Shown here one piece after another: positions 16,545-25,235 of a stretch of 40,842 nt of DNA. The position numbers and the translations under genes are program-made. The stretch comes from an uncultured Alphaproteobacteria bacterium (GTDB lineage: Bacteria; Pseudomonadota; Alphaproteobacteria; RF32; CAG-239), in the NCBI GenBank assembly GCA_944392205.1, contig CALXVV010000025.1, positions 1-40,842 of the forward strand, written 5' to 3'. The notes under the pieces are model-generated. The model was not told the origin of the DNA. It made no database searches and was given only the letters and a program-made list of their open reading frames with translations. How positions within the stretch are numbered: the first letter of the stretch is position 1; each line of letters starts with the position of its first letter.

Positions 16545-18238
16545 TGGAAGAAAAGATTGAAGAAAATTTGCCGCCTTTTAAAGAAGATGGATTGTATTTT
16601 GTAGCCTTAGGCGGGGCAGAGGAAGTCGGTTTTAATATGTATGCCTATATTGTCAACGGCAAGATTTTGGTGGTTGATTGCGGCTATGGTTTTTTGAATG
16701 ATGACTTTCCTGGGATAGACTTAGGCTTGGCCGATGCAAGCTTTTTGGAGAACTATCAGGATAAAATAGAGGGCTTGTTTGTGACCCATGCGCATGAGGA
16801 CCATTTTGGTGCGGTGGCACACATATGGCCAAGATTGCAGTGCCCGATATATGCCGGAGAGTTCACGGCCGGGCATATCCGCCGCCGCTTGGCAGAGTAT
16901 AAGCTTGAGGAATTGGCAAAAGTTAATGTCATAAAGCCGGGAGAGAAAGTAAAACTTGAAAATTTTGAGGTTGAGTTTGTGCCGGTTGTGCACTCTCTGC
17001 CGGGCAATGCCATGCTGATGATCAGAACAGCATATGGCAATGCCGTGCACGCCACGGATTGGCGGTTGGATGACGGCAAAATGAGCTTTATGCCGACGGA
17101 TTATAAACGCTTGGAAGAAATAGCCAAAGAAGGCGTAGATGTTTATGTCGGCGATTCGACCAACATGGCACACGATAAAAGCGGACCGTCAGAAAGTGAG
17201 ATTCGTGAGAGCTTGTTGGAGTTGGTTCCAAAGTATAAAAACACGCTTGTTGCCACTTGCTTTGCCTCGAATATAGCAAGGTTGGAGAGCTTGATTTTGG
17301 CGGCGCACGCGGCAGACCGCACCCCGGTCATTGCCGGCATGAGCATGATACAAAATTTAAATATTGCCAAGGAGTGCGGTTATTTGCCAAACTTGCCATC
17401 ATATGCGGAGGCCAAGCAGGCGATGGATATCCCGCTGGATAAAATGCTTTATATTTGCGCCGGTTCGCAGGCCAATTATCGGAGCGGGTTGAGCCGCATT
17501 GTCAATGGCGAGAACAAGGAGATAAAACTCGGCAAAGGCGATGCCATTATATTTTCCTCGCAAATTATTCCCGGCAACGAGGAAAAGATAGAGCGCATGC
17601 AGGAAAAACTGAGAGATATGGGGGTGGATGTTATCTCAAGTGAGGAATATCTGGTGCACACCTCAGGCCATGCCTGCAAAGATTCAATCCGCAAGATGTA
17701 TAAGATTCTCAAGCCCAAGATAGTGCTGCCGGTGCACGGAGACAAGAGAAACATCAGGGCGCAAAAACGCTATGCATTGGAAAACGGGATTAAAGAGGTT
17801 GTTGTTGCCCGCAACGGAGAGATTGTTAGGATAAAAGACGGCCATGCCGAAATTTGCGGAGAAGTACCGACCGGGATGTTGGGTGTTGACCGCAAACAAT
17901 TAACGGATTTGAATTCACAATTAATAAAAAATCGTCGGAGAATAGCGTATAACTGCAGCTTATTTATCAGTGTTGTGTTTGATTATGACTGGCGTTTGGA
18001 AGATTTGCAAATATCGTCCATAGATATTTTGGAGGAGAATGCATTTTTAGAGCTAAGGGACAGAATAATTGAGGAGATGAAACAAGAAATCCCCGAGATG
18101 GTGATAAAACACGATTATAAAGAAGCGCAGATAAAAGAGTATTTGAGCGCCAAAATCCGCAAAAAGATATATAAGGAAACAGATATCAAACCGGTAGTGT
18201 TCATGCACATGTACCACCGCAAAAAAGCCGAAGAATAA
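16544..18238 (+). CDS. rnj: Ribonuclease J
   Basis: 564 residues. RNase J is a metallo-beta-lactamase/beta-CASP enzyme with 5'-3' exonuclease and endonuclease activity in RNA maturation and decay. The zinc motif HAHEDH is in VTHAHEDHFGAVAHIW (about residues 82-87), with further ligands in VVHSLPGNAM and ATDWR. The beta-CASP part has SNIARLESL, GMSMIQNLNIA and HTSGHACKDSI followed by LPVHGDKRNIRAQ. The C-terminal domain after about residue 450 is of normal length. Translation is coupled to birA (TAATG). Alphaproteobacteria often carry both RNase J and RNase E; part of RNase E is also in this window (40181-40842). Confidence 0.95.
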   Translation: MEEKIEENLPPFKEDGLYFVALGGAEEVGFNMYAYIVNGKILVVDCGYGFLNDDFPGIDLGLADASFLENYQDKIEGLFVTHAHEDHFGAVAHIWPRLQCPIYAGEFTAGHIRRRLAEYKLEELAKVNVIKPGEKVKLENFEVEFVPVVHSLPGNAMLMIRTAYGNAVHATDWRLDDGKMSFMPTDYKRLEEIAKEGVDVYVGDSTNMAHDKSGPSESEIRESLLELVPKYKNTLVATCFASNIARLESLILAAHAADRTPVIAGMSMIQNLNIAKECGYLPNLPSYAEAKQAMDIPLDKMLYICAGSQANYRSGLSRIVNGENKEIKLGKGDAIIFSSQIIPGNEEKIERMQEKLRDMGVDVISSEEYLVHTSGHACKDSIRKMYKILKPKIVLPVHGDKRNIRAQKRYALENGIKEVVVARNGEIVRIKDGHAEICGEVPTGMLGVDRKQLTDLNSQLIKNRRRIAYNCSLFISVVFDYDWRLEDLQISSIDILEENAFLELRDRIIEEMKQEIPEMVIKHDYKEAQIKEYLSAKIRKKIYKETDIKPVVFMHMYHRKKAEE

Positions 18239-18240
18239 TA

Positions 18241-18275
18241 AAAAGCCCCGCCAAGAAAAAGCGGGGCTTTTATTT
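18241..18275. terminator. Bidirectional terminator between rnj and the 18274 HTH gene
   Basis: An 11-bp perfect stem AAAAGCCCCGC/GCGGGGCTTTT around CAAGAAAAA, with T-rich sequence on the exit side in both directions. It serves convergent rnj and the minus-strand gene, whose stop codon is at its edge. Confidence 0.93.
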
Positions 18276-18513
18276 AATCAATCAACCGGATATGGATTTT
18301 TTTGCCGTAGTATTTGGCTAAGATATAGAGATTGGAAAGCTGTAAAGGGTGAGAGCCTATTTCCATATCGTCTAAAATGTAGAGAGGGATTCTGGTGTCA
18401 TGAGAAAGTTTCTCTAAAGATAACTGTTTAGACACTCTCAATTGATGAAGTTGCTGAGCAATAGTGCCGTGATTTTGAATAAGTTCTTTGATAGCTTGTT
18501 TTTTATTATTCAT
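18274..18513 (-). CDS. Small XRE/Cro-like helix-turn-helix protein
   Basis: 79 residues. IAQQLHQLRVSKQLSLEKLS followed by HDTRIPLYILDDMEIG fits the Cro/CI fold, with helices 2-3 forming the helix-turn-helix (LSLEKLSHDTRIPLYILDDME) and a last strand KKIHIRLID. It is likely a DNA-binding regulator, though such short XRE proteins can also serve as antitoxins; no toxin gene is adjacent. AGGAG lies 9 nt before the ATG. Immediately upstream is the terminator of a candidate small RNA, so read-through or RNA-based control of this gene is possible. Confidence 0.75.
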   Translation of the reverse strand: MNNKKQAIKELIQNHGTIAQQLHQLRVSKQLSLEKLSHDTRIPLYILDDMEIGSHPLQLSNLYILAKYYGKKIHIRLID

Positions 18514-18540
18514 CGTTTCAAACTCCTAAATTTCTTATTA

Positions 18541-18571
18541 AAAAGAAACCGCCTTTTAAGAAAAAAGGCGG
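18541..18571 (-). terminator. Intrinsic terminator of the candidate small RNA
   Basis: On the minus strand CCGCCTTTT pairs with AAAAGGCGG around TTCTT, followed by TTTCTTTTT. The interrupted T-tract may allow some read-through into the HTH gene. Confidence 0.75.
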
Positions 18572-18708
18572 GGAGTTCAGAACTGTAGCGTGACAGTCTG
18601 CCTTATTCGATACATAAATGCACTTATATCGGCAGCTCCCCAAAAGAGGAGTTGTTTTTTTACGCTAAGGAGCTCTGATACTCCGCAGGGGCAACTCGCC
18701 CTTGCGGA
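18541..18708 (-). ncRNA. Candidate structured small RNA, about 165 nt, unassigned family
   Basis: A free-standing transcript is predicted on the minus strand: promoter at 18713-18740, first hairpin at 18707-18683 (CCGCA/TGCGG plus GGGC/GCCC), intrinsic terminator at 18571-18541. Long-range pairs make a rod: GGAGT (18684-18680) with ACTCC (18576-18572), TCAGA (18678-18674) with TCTGA (18581-18577), and TAGCGT (18667-18662) with ACGCTA (18591-18586). A competing fold pairs GGGGAG (18641-18636) with CTCCCC (18575-18570) and encloses CTGCC/GGCAG and ACTGT/ACAGT hairpins. Size, rod shape and independent expression recall 6S RNA, but no diagnostic 6S sequence was recognised. It could also act as a leader controlling the HTH gene 28 nt downstream. 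Confidence 0.5.
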
Positions 18709-18712
18709 AATG

Positions 18713-18740
18713 ATATTAACGCATAAAGATTAATTTGCAA
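18713..18740 (-). promoter_or_regulatory. Predicted promoter of the candidate small RNA, with a CtrA-like motif on its -35
   Basis: On the minus strand TTGCAA and TAATAT are separated by 16 bp; the expected start is near 18706, exactly at the first hairpin. The sequence TTAA-N7-TTAA at 18730-18744, the consensus spacing of the alphaproteobacterial cell-cycle regulator CtrA, overlaps the -35 box. The surroundings are AT-rich, so chance is a real possibility for the CtrA motif. Confidence 0.45.
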
Positions 18741-18798
18741 TTAAATTATTTGGAAGGGTAAAGATTGTTTAGACATGGCACGAACGCCAGCAAGCCGT

Positions 18799-18828
18799 AA
18801 AAAGCCGCTTTGTGGGGAGCGGCTTTTT
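18799..18828 (-). terminator. Intrinsic terminator after the MBL hydrolase gene
   Basis: An 11-bp stem AAAAAGCCGCT/AGCGGCTTTTT with an 8-nt loop and a T5 tract on exit, 12 nt beyond the stop codon of the 18840-19499 gene. The palindrome would also work on the plus strand. Confidence 0.85.
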
Positions 18829-18839
18829 AGCCTTGCGGC

Positions 18840-19499
18840 TCACAGCGGAGTTAAGCCACTGCCGGCTTCGGCAGGGCCGGCGAGGGCGAGTTTCTGAGTG
18901 AGGCGGGAGATTTTTTCAAAATCTTCCGGCCGGTAGTGAGAAACATAGGTCTTGGCCTTAATTTCAGCCGGAGCCTTGCCCAGCTCATTGATGTTGACAA
19001 TGGCGCCACCACTGAGGCTGATATCATGAATAATTATTTTAGCCTTGCTGGCTTGCGGCGTATCTAAAAGAGAGATGGCGCTATCGCCGCTATAGAGCAG
19101 ATAGTCCTCAACAAACAAGGCAAAACAGGTCATGTTCTTGGCATGTGGAACCTCAATTGCCTCACACTTGATGTTAAGCGGGCAGACCATTTCTTGCGGG
19201 TCGGCACCATCAGCAGAGCGAATAAGATTGTCCCAAGCGCCGCCGATGGCGGTTTTTTGGTGCAAGACATTGTAGCGATATTCAAGAAGCGTGACGGCAG
19301 AACCGGCATGGTCTTGGTGCTGGTGAGAAAGGAGAATGGTTTTTATTTTGTCGGCATAGTTTTTTCTGAGCAGTTCTTGAAAAACGCTATAACCGCAATC
19401 AAGCAAAATGCCGTTATCATCATCTTTCCACAAAATAAAGGAGTTTGTAACACCGTCTTTAACAAAAGCGGAATTTGTTCCTAAAACTTCTAACCTCAT
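18840..19499 (-). CDS. Metallo-beta-lactamase-fold hydrolase
   Basis: 219 residues, cytoplasmic. The zinc-binding motif HxHxDH is complete (SHQHQDHAGSAV, about residues 59-64). Further ligands are likely at VPHAKNMTC, at the Asp in YSGDSAISLL, and at the final His of YVSHYRPEDF. The short, N-terminally compact form (MRLEVLGTNSAF) resembles RNase Z- and PhnP-like hydrolases of unassigned substrate. It follows the histidine kinase gene with 2 nt between stop and ATG, and its AGAGG ribosome binding site lies inside the kinase 3' end, so the two are co-expressed. Substrate unknown; a phosphodiesterase is a reasonable guess from family alone. Confidence 0.85.
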   Translation of the reverse strand: MRLEVLGTNSAFVKDGVTNSFILWKDDDNGILLDCGYSVFQELLRKNYADKIKTILLSHQHQDHAGSAVTLLEYRYNVLHQKTAIGGAWDNLIRSADGADPQEMVCPLNIKCEAIEVPHAKNMTCFALFVEDYLLYSGDSAISLLDTPQASKAKIIIHDISLSGGAIVNINELGKAPAEIKAKTYVSHYRPEDFEKISRLTQKLALAGPAEAGSGLTPL

Positions 19500-19501
19500 T
19501 T

Positions 19502-20923
19502 TTAAGCCTCTGTCGGGAGATAAATAGTGAAAGTTGTTCCATTATAGCCGTTGGAGTTAACGGTTAGGTTGCCGCGATGCCTGATGATGATGTGCTTGGC
19601 AATGGCAAGTCCGAGCCCGGTTCCCTTGATGTTGAGGTCTTTATGTTCCTGCATGCGGTAGAACCTCTCTGTCAGCCGCGCGAGTTGCTCCGGTTCTATT
19701 TTTGGACCTTTGTTGTTAACCGAGATGGCAACGGCTGCGCCTTTTGAAACTTTGAGGCTCTTGGAGGCAGGGATTTTCTCTGCATTTTTGAGACGAATGG
19801 TAACCTCTGTGCCAGACAAACCATATTTGACGGCATTGTCGGTGAGATTTTGAATGACTTGTTTGATTTGTGCCTTATCGCCAATGACGGGGGGGAGATT
19901 ATCATCGCTGAAAATCCGAATTTTCATTTCCCGCTCGGCAGCTTTTATTGAAAGAGCCTGAGCCACTTCTTCGGCAATATCAAGAACCTCGACCTTATCG
20001 GTTGGCTGCTGGTCTTGATTGAGCTCGATTCTGGAGAGTGAAAGCAGGTTTTCAATAAGCGAAGACATATATTCGGCTTGTTCAGCCATGATTTTAAGGA
20101 ATTTATCGCGCGCATCGGCATCATCTTTAGCGGAAGTTTGCAGAGTTTCAATGAAGCCGGAGATGATGGAAAGCGGCGTTCTGAGCTCGTGGCTGGCATT
20201 GGCGACAAAGTCAGATTGCATTTTTTCAATCTTCATGGACTTAGTCATATCATAGATAGAGATAACCGCCACGGCTTTGCCTTTTGAGAGCCAGGGGAGC
20301 TGTTTGATATGTGCATAAAGCTTCTGGGATTCCGGCGGGTCAGTGTAGAAGATAAGGTTTTCAGACTTGCTTTCTTTATTTAGGACCTTGCTGACGGCAT
20401 TGATAAAATTGTTGGAGCGAAAGAGCTTATCAATATTTTTGTTGGTGATGTTTTTGCCAAAGCTGGTGCGGGCAGACAAGTTCGCGCCCAAGATGTTTCC
20501 GGCACGGTCAATAACGATGATGGGGTCCGGCAGGCTGTCTAAGACGGCGGTATCAGAGATGGTTTGCGCCTCCAAAATATCTGTTTTTTGCGCCCAAAAG
20601 CGGTGCATGGCATTAACGGCCTCAACAATTTCTTTGGCATCTTGCTCAGAGAGTGTCATGGCTTTTTCATCGAAGTCTTCGCTTTGAGCCATAGAGGTGA
20701 TATAGCGCTTGATTTGTTGGAGTTCAAATGTCAGCGGAAACAAGAGGACAATATTAAACAAGACAACCGCCGCCAAAGAGATAACGGCAAGCAGAGGGTC
20801 AACCAATCTAAAGGCCGCCAAAACAATAAACACCAAGGCGGTAGGGAAACTCAAAAACAAAACACGTTCGACGAATTTTGTGTTTTTTTCAATACCTAGA
20901 GAATTTCTGGCTCTTTCAAACAT
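19502..20923 (-). CDS. phoR: PhoR-like membrane sensor histidine kinase
   Basis: About 473 residues from the ATG at 20923, which has AGGA 6 nt upstream; an upstream in-frame TTG (20944) lacks a site. Two membrane segments lie near residues 20-65 with almost no periplasmic loop. A PAS domain follows (TAVLDSLPDPIIVIDRAGNI), then HisKA with the phospho-accepting His in NASHELRTPLS. The ATPase boxes are QNLTDNAVKYG (N), RLTERFYRM (F) and GTGLGLAIAKHI (G). The minimal periplasmic part and central PAS fit PhoR of the phosphate-starvation system, but neither phoB nor pst genes are in the window, so the assignment to phosphate sensing is inference. Divergent from mutS across about 90 AT-rich bases. 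Confidence 0.85.
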   Translation of the reverse strand: MFERARNSLGIEKNTKFVERVLFLSFPTALVFIVLAAFRLVDPLLAVISLAAVVLFNIVLLFPLTFELQQIKRYITSMAQSEDFDEKAMTLSEQDAKEIVEAVNAMHRFWAQKTDILEAQTISDTAVLDSLPDPIIVIDRAGNILGANLSARTSFGKNITNKNIDKLFRSNNFINAVSKVLNKESKSENLIFYTDPPESQKLYAHIKQLPWLSKGKAVAVISIYDMTKSMKIEKMQSDFVANASHELRTPLSIISGFIETLQTSAKDDADARDKFLKIMAEQAEYMSSLIENLLSLSRIELNQDQQPTDKVEVLDIAEEVAQALSIKAAEREMKIRIFSDDNLPPVIGDKAQIKQVIQNLTDNAVKYGLSGTEVTIRLKNAEKIPASKSLKVSKGAAVAISVNNKGPKIEPEQLARLTERFYRMQEHKDLNIKGTGLGLAIAKHIIIRHRGNLTVNSNGYNGTTFTIYLPTEA

Positions 20924-21015
20924 CTTGTGTCCTATATCTTGCAAAAAAAACTAGACGGAACTTTTAATTATATTATTATATAACAAGTTTAAAAATATTA
21001 AATTTTTGAGAGAAA

Positions 21016-23679
21016 ATGACTGAAACTTCTGCTAACCCGACGCCGGTTATGGCCCAATACCTGCAAATAAAGAGCGAGCATAAAGATTATTTGCTTTTTT
21101 ACCGCATGGGCGATTTTTATGAATTGTTTTTTGACGATGCCATAACAGCATCCCGCGCGCTAGATATTGCCCTGACCAAAAGAGGCAAAGACAAGGGGCA
21201 GGATATTCCCATGTGCGGTGTGCCGTTCCACGCCTATGAGAGCTACCTGGCCAAGCTGATACGCCAGGGCTATAAAGTCGCCATCTGTGAGCAAATGGAA
21301 GACCCGCAAGAGGCCAAAAAACGTGGCTATAAGTCAATCGTCAAAAGAGAAGTTGTCCGCTTGGTAACGCCGGGAACCCTAACGGAAGACCCGCTTTTAG
21401 ACGCCAAGAAAAACAACTTTTTGCTCACGCTTTCCAAATTGGGAGACACGTTGGGTGTTGCCTGGCTTGATATCTCAACCGGAGATTTCTTCTTGCAAGA
21501 AATTGTGCTGAAAGGGAAAGATGAGGCCGTTGTGCTTTCTAACTTGCTCTCAAAACTAAGCCCGGTAGAAATTTTAGTCTCAGATGCCTATTTGCAAAAT
21601 CCGGCCGTATTTGGTGTGCTCAACACTTGTCGGGAGCTGCTTTCGGTCTTGCCGGCGGCAAGGTTTAACAGTGAGAATGCCGCCAAGCGCTTGTGCGATG
21701 TCTTTCATGTTGACACACTGGATGCTTTTGGGAGTTTTAGCCGCGCAGAGATTAGCGCCGCCGGTGTTTTGATGGATTATGTGGAAACCACTCAAAAAGG
21801 CAAAATGCCGCTCATCAGCCGCCCGCAAAAAGTAACCGAAAGCCAGGTTTTGGAGATAGACGGTGCCACCCGCCGCTCGCTGGAGTTGATAGATTCTTTA
21901 AGCGGGGATAAGAGTTCATCGCTTTTAGGTGTGATAGATTGCACGGTAACCGGCGCCGGAGGGCGCTTGCTGGCCTCAAGAATAGCCAATCCCCTAAAGG
22001 ATGTGGCGGCGATAAATGAGCGCTTGGATGCGGTTGAATTTTTTGCAACTTTCCACAATGTCAGAGAAGATTTGCGGCAGGTGCTAAAAGCTTGTCCGGA
22101 TGTTGAGCGTGCGGTTTCAAGATTGTGCCTTGGCCGCGGCGGTCCGAGAGATTTGGCCGCAATCAAACAGGCTTTGGGGTTGGTTCCCGCGTTGCGCAAT
22201 TTGCTTTTGGGCGGAGAGGCGGCGTTATCGGGCCTGCCGGATTCGGTGCGCAATGTGGCCGCGGATTTGGGCGAGCACACACAGTTGGTGGCAGATTTGC
22301 AGTCTGCCTTAAAGGAAGATTTGCCGCTGTTGGCCAGAGACGGAGATTTTATCAAAGAAGGATATTCGGCAGCCTTGGATGAGATAAAACGCCTCAAAAC
22401 CGATAGCCACGGCCTGATTGTGGAGCTGCAATCGCGCTATGCGGAAGCAACGGGTATCCCAAACCTTAAAATCAAGTTTAACAATGTGATAGGCTATTTT
22501 ATTGAGGTTCCGAGTAAGTTTGCTACTCAAATGTTAGAAGACAAGCAGTTTATTCATCGGCAGTCGGTTTTGAATGCTTCGCGCTTTACCACCGTCGAGC
22601 TAAGCGAGCTGGAAGATAAAATCCGCGGCGCCTCAGATAAGGCTTTGGCAATGGAGCTGGAGATTTTTGAGCGTTTGGTCAGAGATATTCGCTTGGCCTC
22701 AGACAGCATTTTGAAAACGGCCAAAGCTTTGGCACGCTTAGATGTGGCCGCTGCTCTGGCAGATTTGGCTGTGGAGAAGAACTATTGCCGACCGATAATA
22801 GATGATTCTCTTTCTTTTGATATCAAAGACGGCCGCCACCCGGTGGTTGAGGCCTCAATTAACAAGAGCGGCAACGGCACCTTTGTCGGCAATGATTGCG
22901 CGTTAGATGAAGATAGCGGCAGGCTATGGCTCTTAACCGGTCCCAATATGGCAGGTAAGTCAACATTTTTGCGGCAAAACGCAATTATTGCGGTTATGGC
23001 ACAAATGGGCTCGTTTGTTCCGTGCTCTTATGCCAAGATTGGGGTGATAGACAAGATATTCTCACGCGTCGGTGCCAGCGATGATTTGGCCAGAGGCCGC
23101 TCAACTTTTATGGTTGAGATGGTAGAAACCGCAAGCATCCTAAACCAGGCAGATGAGCGCTCCTTTGTGATTTTAGATGAGATTGGGCGCGGCACTGCCA
23201 CTTTTGATGGCTTATCAATAGCCTGGGCGGTGGTCGAGCATTTGCACGAGGTCAATAAGTGCCGGACTTTGTTCGCCACTCACTATCATGAGTTGACGGC
23301 GTTGACCTCAAAATTGCCGCACATGACTCTGCATTGCATGAAGATAAAAGAATTTAACGATGAAGTTATTTTCCTTCATGAGGTGATAGACGGCGCGGCT
23401 GATAGAAGCTATGGTATTCACGTTGCCAAGCTGGCCGGCCTGCCCAAAGCGGTTTTAAAGCGTGCTGAGCAGGTTTTGCACCATTTGGAGAAAAACGGTA
23501 AGGGAAACTCCATGCAAGATTTGGCTGATGACTTGCCTTTGTTTGCTGCCCTAAGGGAGAAAGAGGAGGCAAAAGAAATATCCTCGCCGGTCCTAGATGC
23601 TCTAAAAGAGATAAACCCGGATGATTTAAGCCCCAAAGAGGCCTTAGAAAAGCTTTATGAATTAAAAAAGCTGTGCTAA
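21016..23679 (+). CDS. mutS: MutS, DNA mismatch recognition ATPase
   Basis: 887 residues, normal length. Domain I has the mismatch-reading Phe-x-Glu in [14 protein letters not shown] (about residues 30-43) and the Gln/Arg-rich [20 protein letters not shown]. The C-terminal ATPase has Walker [15 protein letters not shown], Walker B with signature [18 protein letters not shown], and the His switch in [11 protein letters not shown] helix-turn-helix tail for dimerisation is present. It starts mismatch repair together with MutL (not in the window). A GAGAG site precedes the ATG. In many alphaproteobacteria mutS is a lone gene, as here. The terminator stem includes the last codons and stop. Confidence 0.97.
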   Translation: MTETSANPTPVMAQYLQIKSEHKDYLLFYRMGDFYELFFDDAITASRALDIALTKRGKDKGQDIPMCGVPFHAYESYLAKLIRQGYKVAICEQMEDPQEAKKRGYKSIVKREVVRLVTPGTLTEDPLLDAKKNNFLLTLSKLGDTLGVAWLDISTGDFFLQEIVLKGKDEAVVLSNLLSKLSPVEILVSDAYLQNPAVFGVLNTCRELLSVLPAARFNSENAAKRLCDVFHVDTLDAFGSFSRAEISAAGVLMDYVETTQKGKMPLISRPQKVTESQVLEIDGATRRSLELIDSLSGDKSSSLLGVIDCTVTGAGGRLLASRIANPLKDVAAINERLDAVEFFATFHNVREDLRQVLKACPDVERAVSRLCLGRGGPRDLAAIKQALGLVPALRNLLLGGEAALSGLPDSVRNVAADLGEHTQLVADLQSALKEDLPLLARDGDFIKEGYSAALDEIKRLKTDSHGLIVELQSRYAEATGIPNLKIKFNNVIGYFIEVPSKFATQMLEDKQFIHRQSVLNASRFTTVELSELEDKIRGASDKALAMELEIFERLVRDIRLASDSILKTAKALARLDVAAALADLAVEKNYCRPIIDDSLSFDIKDGRHPVVEASINKSGNGTFVGNDCALDEDSGRLWLLTGPNMAGKSTFLRQNAIIAVMAQMGSFVPCSYAKIGVIDKIFSRVGASDDLARGRSTFMVEMVETASILNQADERSFVILDEIGRGTATFDGLSIAWAVVEHLHEVNKCRTLFATHYHELTALTSKLPHMTLHCMKIKEFNDEVIFLHEVIDGAADRSYGIHVAKLAGLPKAVLKRAEQVLHHLEKNGKGNSMQDLADDLPLFAALREKEEAKEISSPVLDALKEINPDDLSPKEALEKLYELKKLC

Positions 23680-23695
23680 TTGCACAGCTTTTTTT
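23664..23695. terminator. Bidirectional terminator shared by mutS and the convergent 23694 gene
   Basis: GCTGTGC/GCACAGC stem (extended by A-T pairs) with loop TAATT that contains the mutS stop codon; T7 on the plus side and T6 on the minus side. Confidence 0.9.
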
Positions 23696-24986
23696 AACGT
23701 TCGATGGATCGTCGCTGGCCGACTTTTGTTGCGCCTGACTTTCCACCCGGGGTAATTCCTGTCAGTTCTGCTGTCTTTTTCTGAGCCTTATCTTTCTGAG
23801 CTTTTTGAGCATCCTCCATATATCTATCAATTTTTTGTAAGCTTTCAGTCAAAAACTCAGCCATACCGGAAGAACCAGCTACCAATTGTTCATAATCTCG
23901 TTTGCTTTGTTGGTGGTCAATATCGGCAGTTTGGTGGAGCTTACAAATCTTGTTGTATTCAGATTTTATTTGAGGGTTTCCATCTTTACCTTTTGTCGTC
24001 TTTATCGGAGAATTAACACCGGACAACACCTCAAGCTGGTAGGGAGTTAAAGATTGTAGACTTTCGTTAACAGCATCTATAGCTTTAGCTTGCCTTTCAG
24101 CTAACTCTTTTGCTTGTTTGCGCCCAAAGAGCAGAGGCAATTTAGGTGTTTTAGGTTTTAAGGGTTCAATTTTACCGTCTGATTTGGCAAATTCTCCAAT
24201 ATATTTTTCGATGTCCAGTATAAACTGTTCAGATTCTTTTGATGAAGCAAAAGGGGTGGAACGTACAACAAGGGTCATGTGTGTCACAATATCATTAAGC
24301 CCCCTAGCATCAGAGGCTTGAGTGGAAAGCTCTTTTACCCGTGCGAAAGCGTCCTCGACGTCCTTTTTAGCCTCAGCAATCGGCAGGGCCAATTTTTCAG
24401 CACGGCTTTGATAATGTTGTTGCAGCGCGGCTACTGCTTTGCGGAAGTGTTGAACAGATTTTGAAGCGGCAACAGGTTCCGGTTTTTTGCCACTTTGCAT
24501 ACTCATCACGCCACTTTTGACAATTTGTTCATAAAAAGAATCATCTTTACCTTTAATCAACAAGCGGCGAGCGCTAATTTCATACCTCTGAGCCTCAGAA
24601 AAAGGCGTCGCATAACTACGGGAGTTTGATTTTAAAAGGTTTTCCAGAGCTTCATCACTTATTTCAGTCATAATCTTAGGTGTAAAAATATTAGCCTTAT
24701 CTTTTTTCAAAAAAGTCATGACATCTGCAGGCTGGAGCAAGTTAACGCGTCCATCAATCATATCCTGAGCTATATAGTGGCTGCGCAAGGTGGCTAAATA
24801 TTCTGAAAACTCAGCCTGCAAGAGGTTTGGAAATTTCGCTCTGATGACAGTGTCAACCCGTTCAATCAGTGTTTCCGGCAAATTAGAGGTTGGAGTGGCA
24901 ACCGTTTTAATGGTGTTATTATACTCATTAAGGTCATTGATAATCTCATCCAAAAATTCTTTTTGGTTTTCATTGGGTTTCACCAT
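23694..24986 (-). CDS. Large helical protein of unknown function
   Basis: 430 residues, no signal peptide and no membrane segment; no family recognised. The sequence is hydrophilic and predicted mostly helical, with a charged central coiled-coil-like region (QHYQSRAEKLALPIAEAKKD and onward) and a basic Gly/Lys/Arg-rich C-terminus (GKSGATKVGQRRSIER). Codon use looks like its neighbours. A GGGAG site 6 nt before the ATG supports the start. It is monocistronic, convergent with mutS and divergent from rplM-rpsI. It resembles the 36456-38759 protein in being long, charged and lineage-specific, but no shared domain was found. Could be a structural or secreted-effector-like protein; nothing in the sequence settles this. 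Confidence 0.8.
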   Translation of the reverse strand: MVKPNENQKEFLDEIINDLNEYNNTIKTVATPTSNLPETLIERVDTVIRAKFPNLLQAEFSEYLATLRSHYIAQDMIDGRVNLLQPADVMTFLKKDKANIFTPKIMTEISDEALENLLKSNSRSYATPFSEAQRYEISARRLLIKGKDDSFYEQIVKSGVMSMQSGKKPEPVAASKSVQHFRKAVAALQQHYQSRAEKLALPIAEAKKDVEDAFARVKELSTQASDARGLNDIVTHMTLVVRSTPFASSKESEQFILDIEKYIGEFAKSDGKIEPLKPKTPKLPLLFGRKQAKELAERQAKAIDAVNESLQSLTPYQLEVLSGVNSPIKTTKGKDGNPQIKSEYNKICKLHQTADIDHQQSKRDYEQLVAGSSGMAEFLTESLQKIDRYMEDAQKAQKDKAQKKTAELTGITPGGKSGATKVGQRRSIER

Positions 24987-25112
24987 TTTTAGCTCCCATA
25001 ATGTTTGTTGCTATATTTATGATAATAATAGCATAAAGAAGATAAAAAAACAATTAATTTTGTCTAAATTATTTACAAAATGTATTGTTAAGCAAAAACA
25101 ATGTATTAATAA

Positions 25113-25130
25113 ATGGTATTATAATACCAT
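25113..25130. promoter_or_regulatory. Perfect 18-bp palindrome between divergent genes
   Basis: ATGGTATTATAATACCAT is its own reverse complement. It lies between the 24986 gene and rplM and includes TATAAT on both strands. It could be an operator for a dimeric regulator or a bidirectional -10 region; no convincing -35 box was found at the right distance. Confidence 0.4.
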
Positions 25131-25165
25131 GCAATAATATACTGAAAAACAATGAAATTTTGTTG

Positions 25166-25193
25166 TTGACTTTAGAGTTTTTTTCTGTATATT
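25166..25193 (+). promoter_or_regulatory. Sigma-70-type promoter of rplM-rpsI
   Basis: TTGACT and TATATT separated by 16 bp, about 43 bp before the rplM start codon. Strong match, as expected for a ribosomal protein operon. Confidence 0.75.
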
Positions 25194-25235
25194 CATCTGC
25201 GAATGATTTAACTTTTGTTACAAAGAGAGAAAACA

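Noticed and set aside
18776..18794. TGGCAC followed by CCAGCA on the plus strand, resembling a sigma-54 site
   Set aside because: The -12 element lacks TTGC and the spacing is off by one; the next plus-strand gene is more than 2 kb away.
21792..22397. 201-codon frame antisense to mutS
   Set aside because: Shadow of mutS; the sense frame has all family motifs and the antisense frame none.
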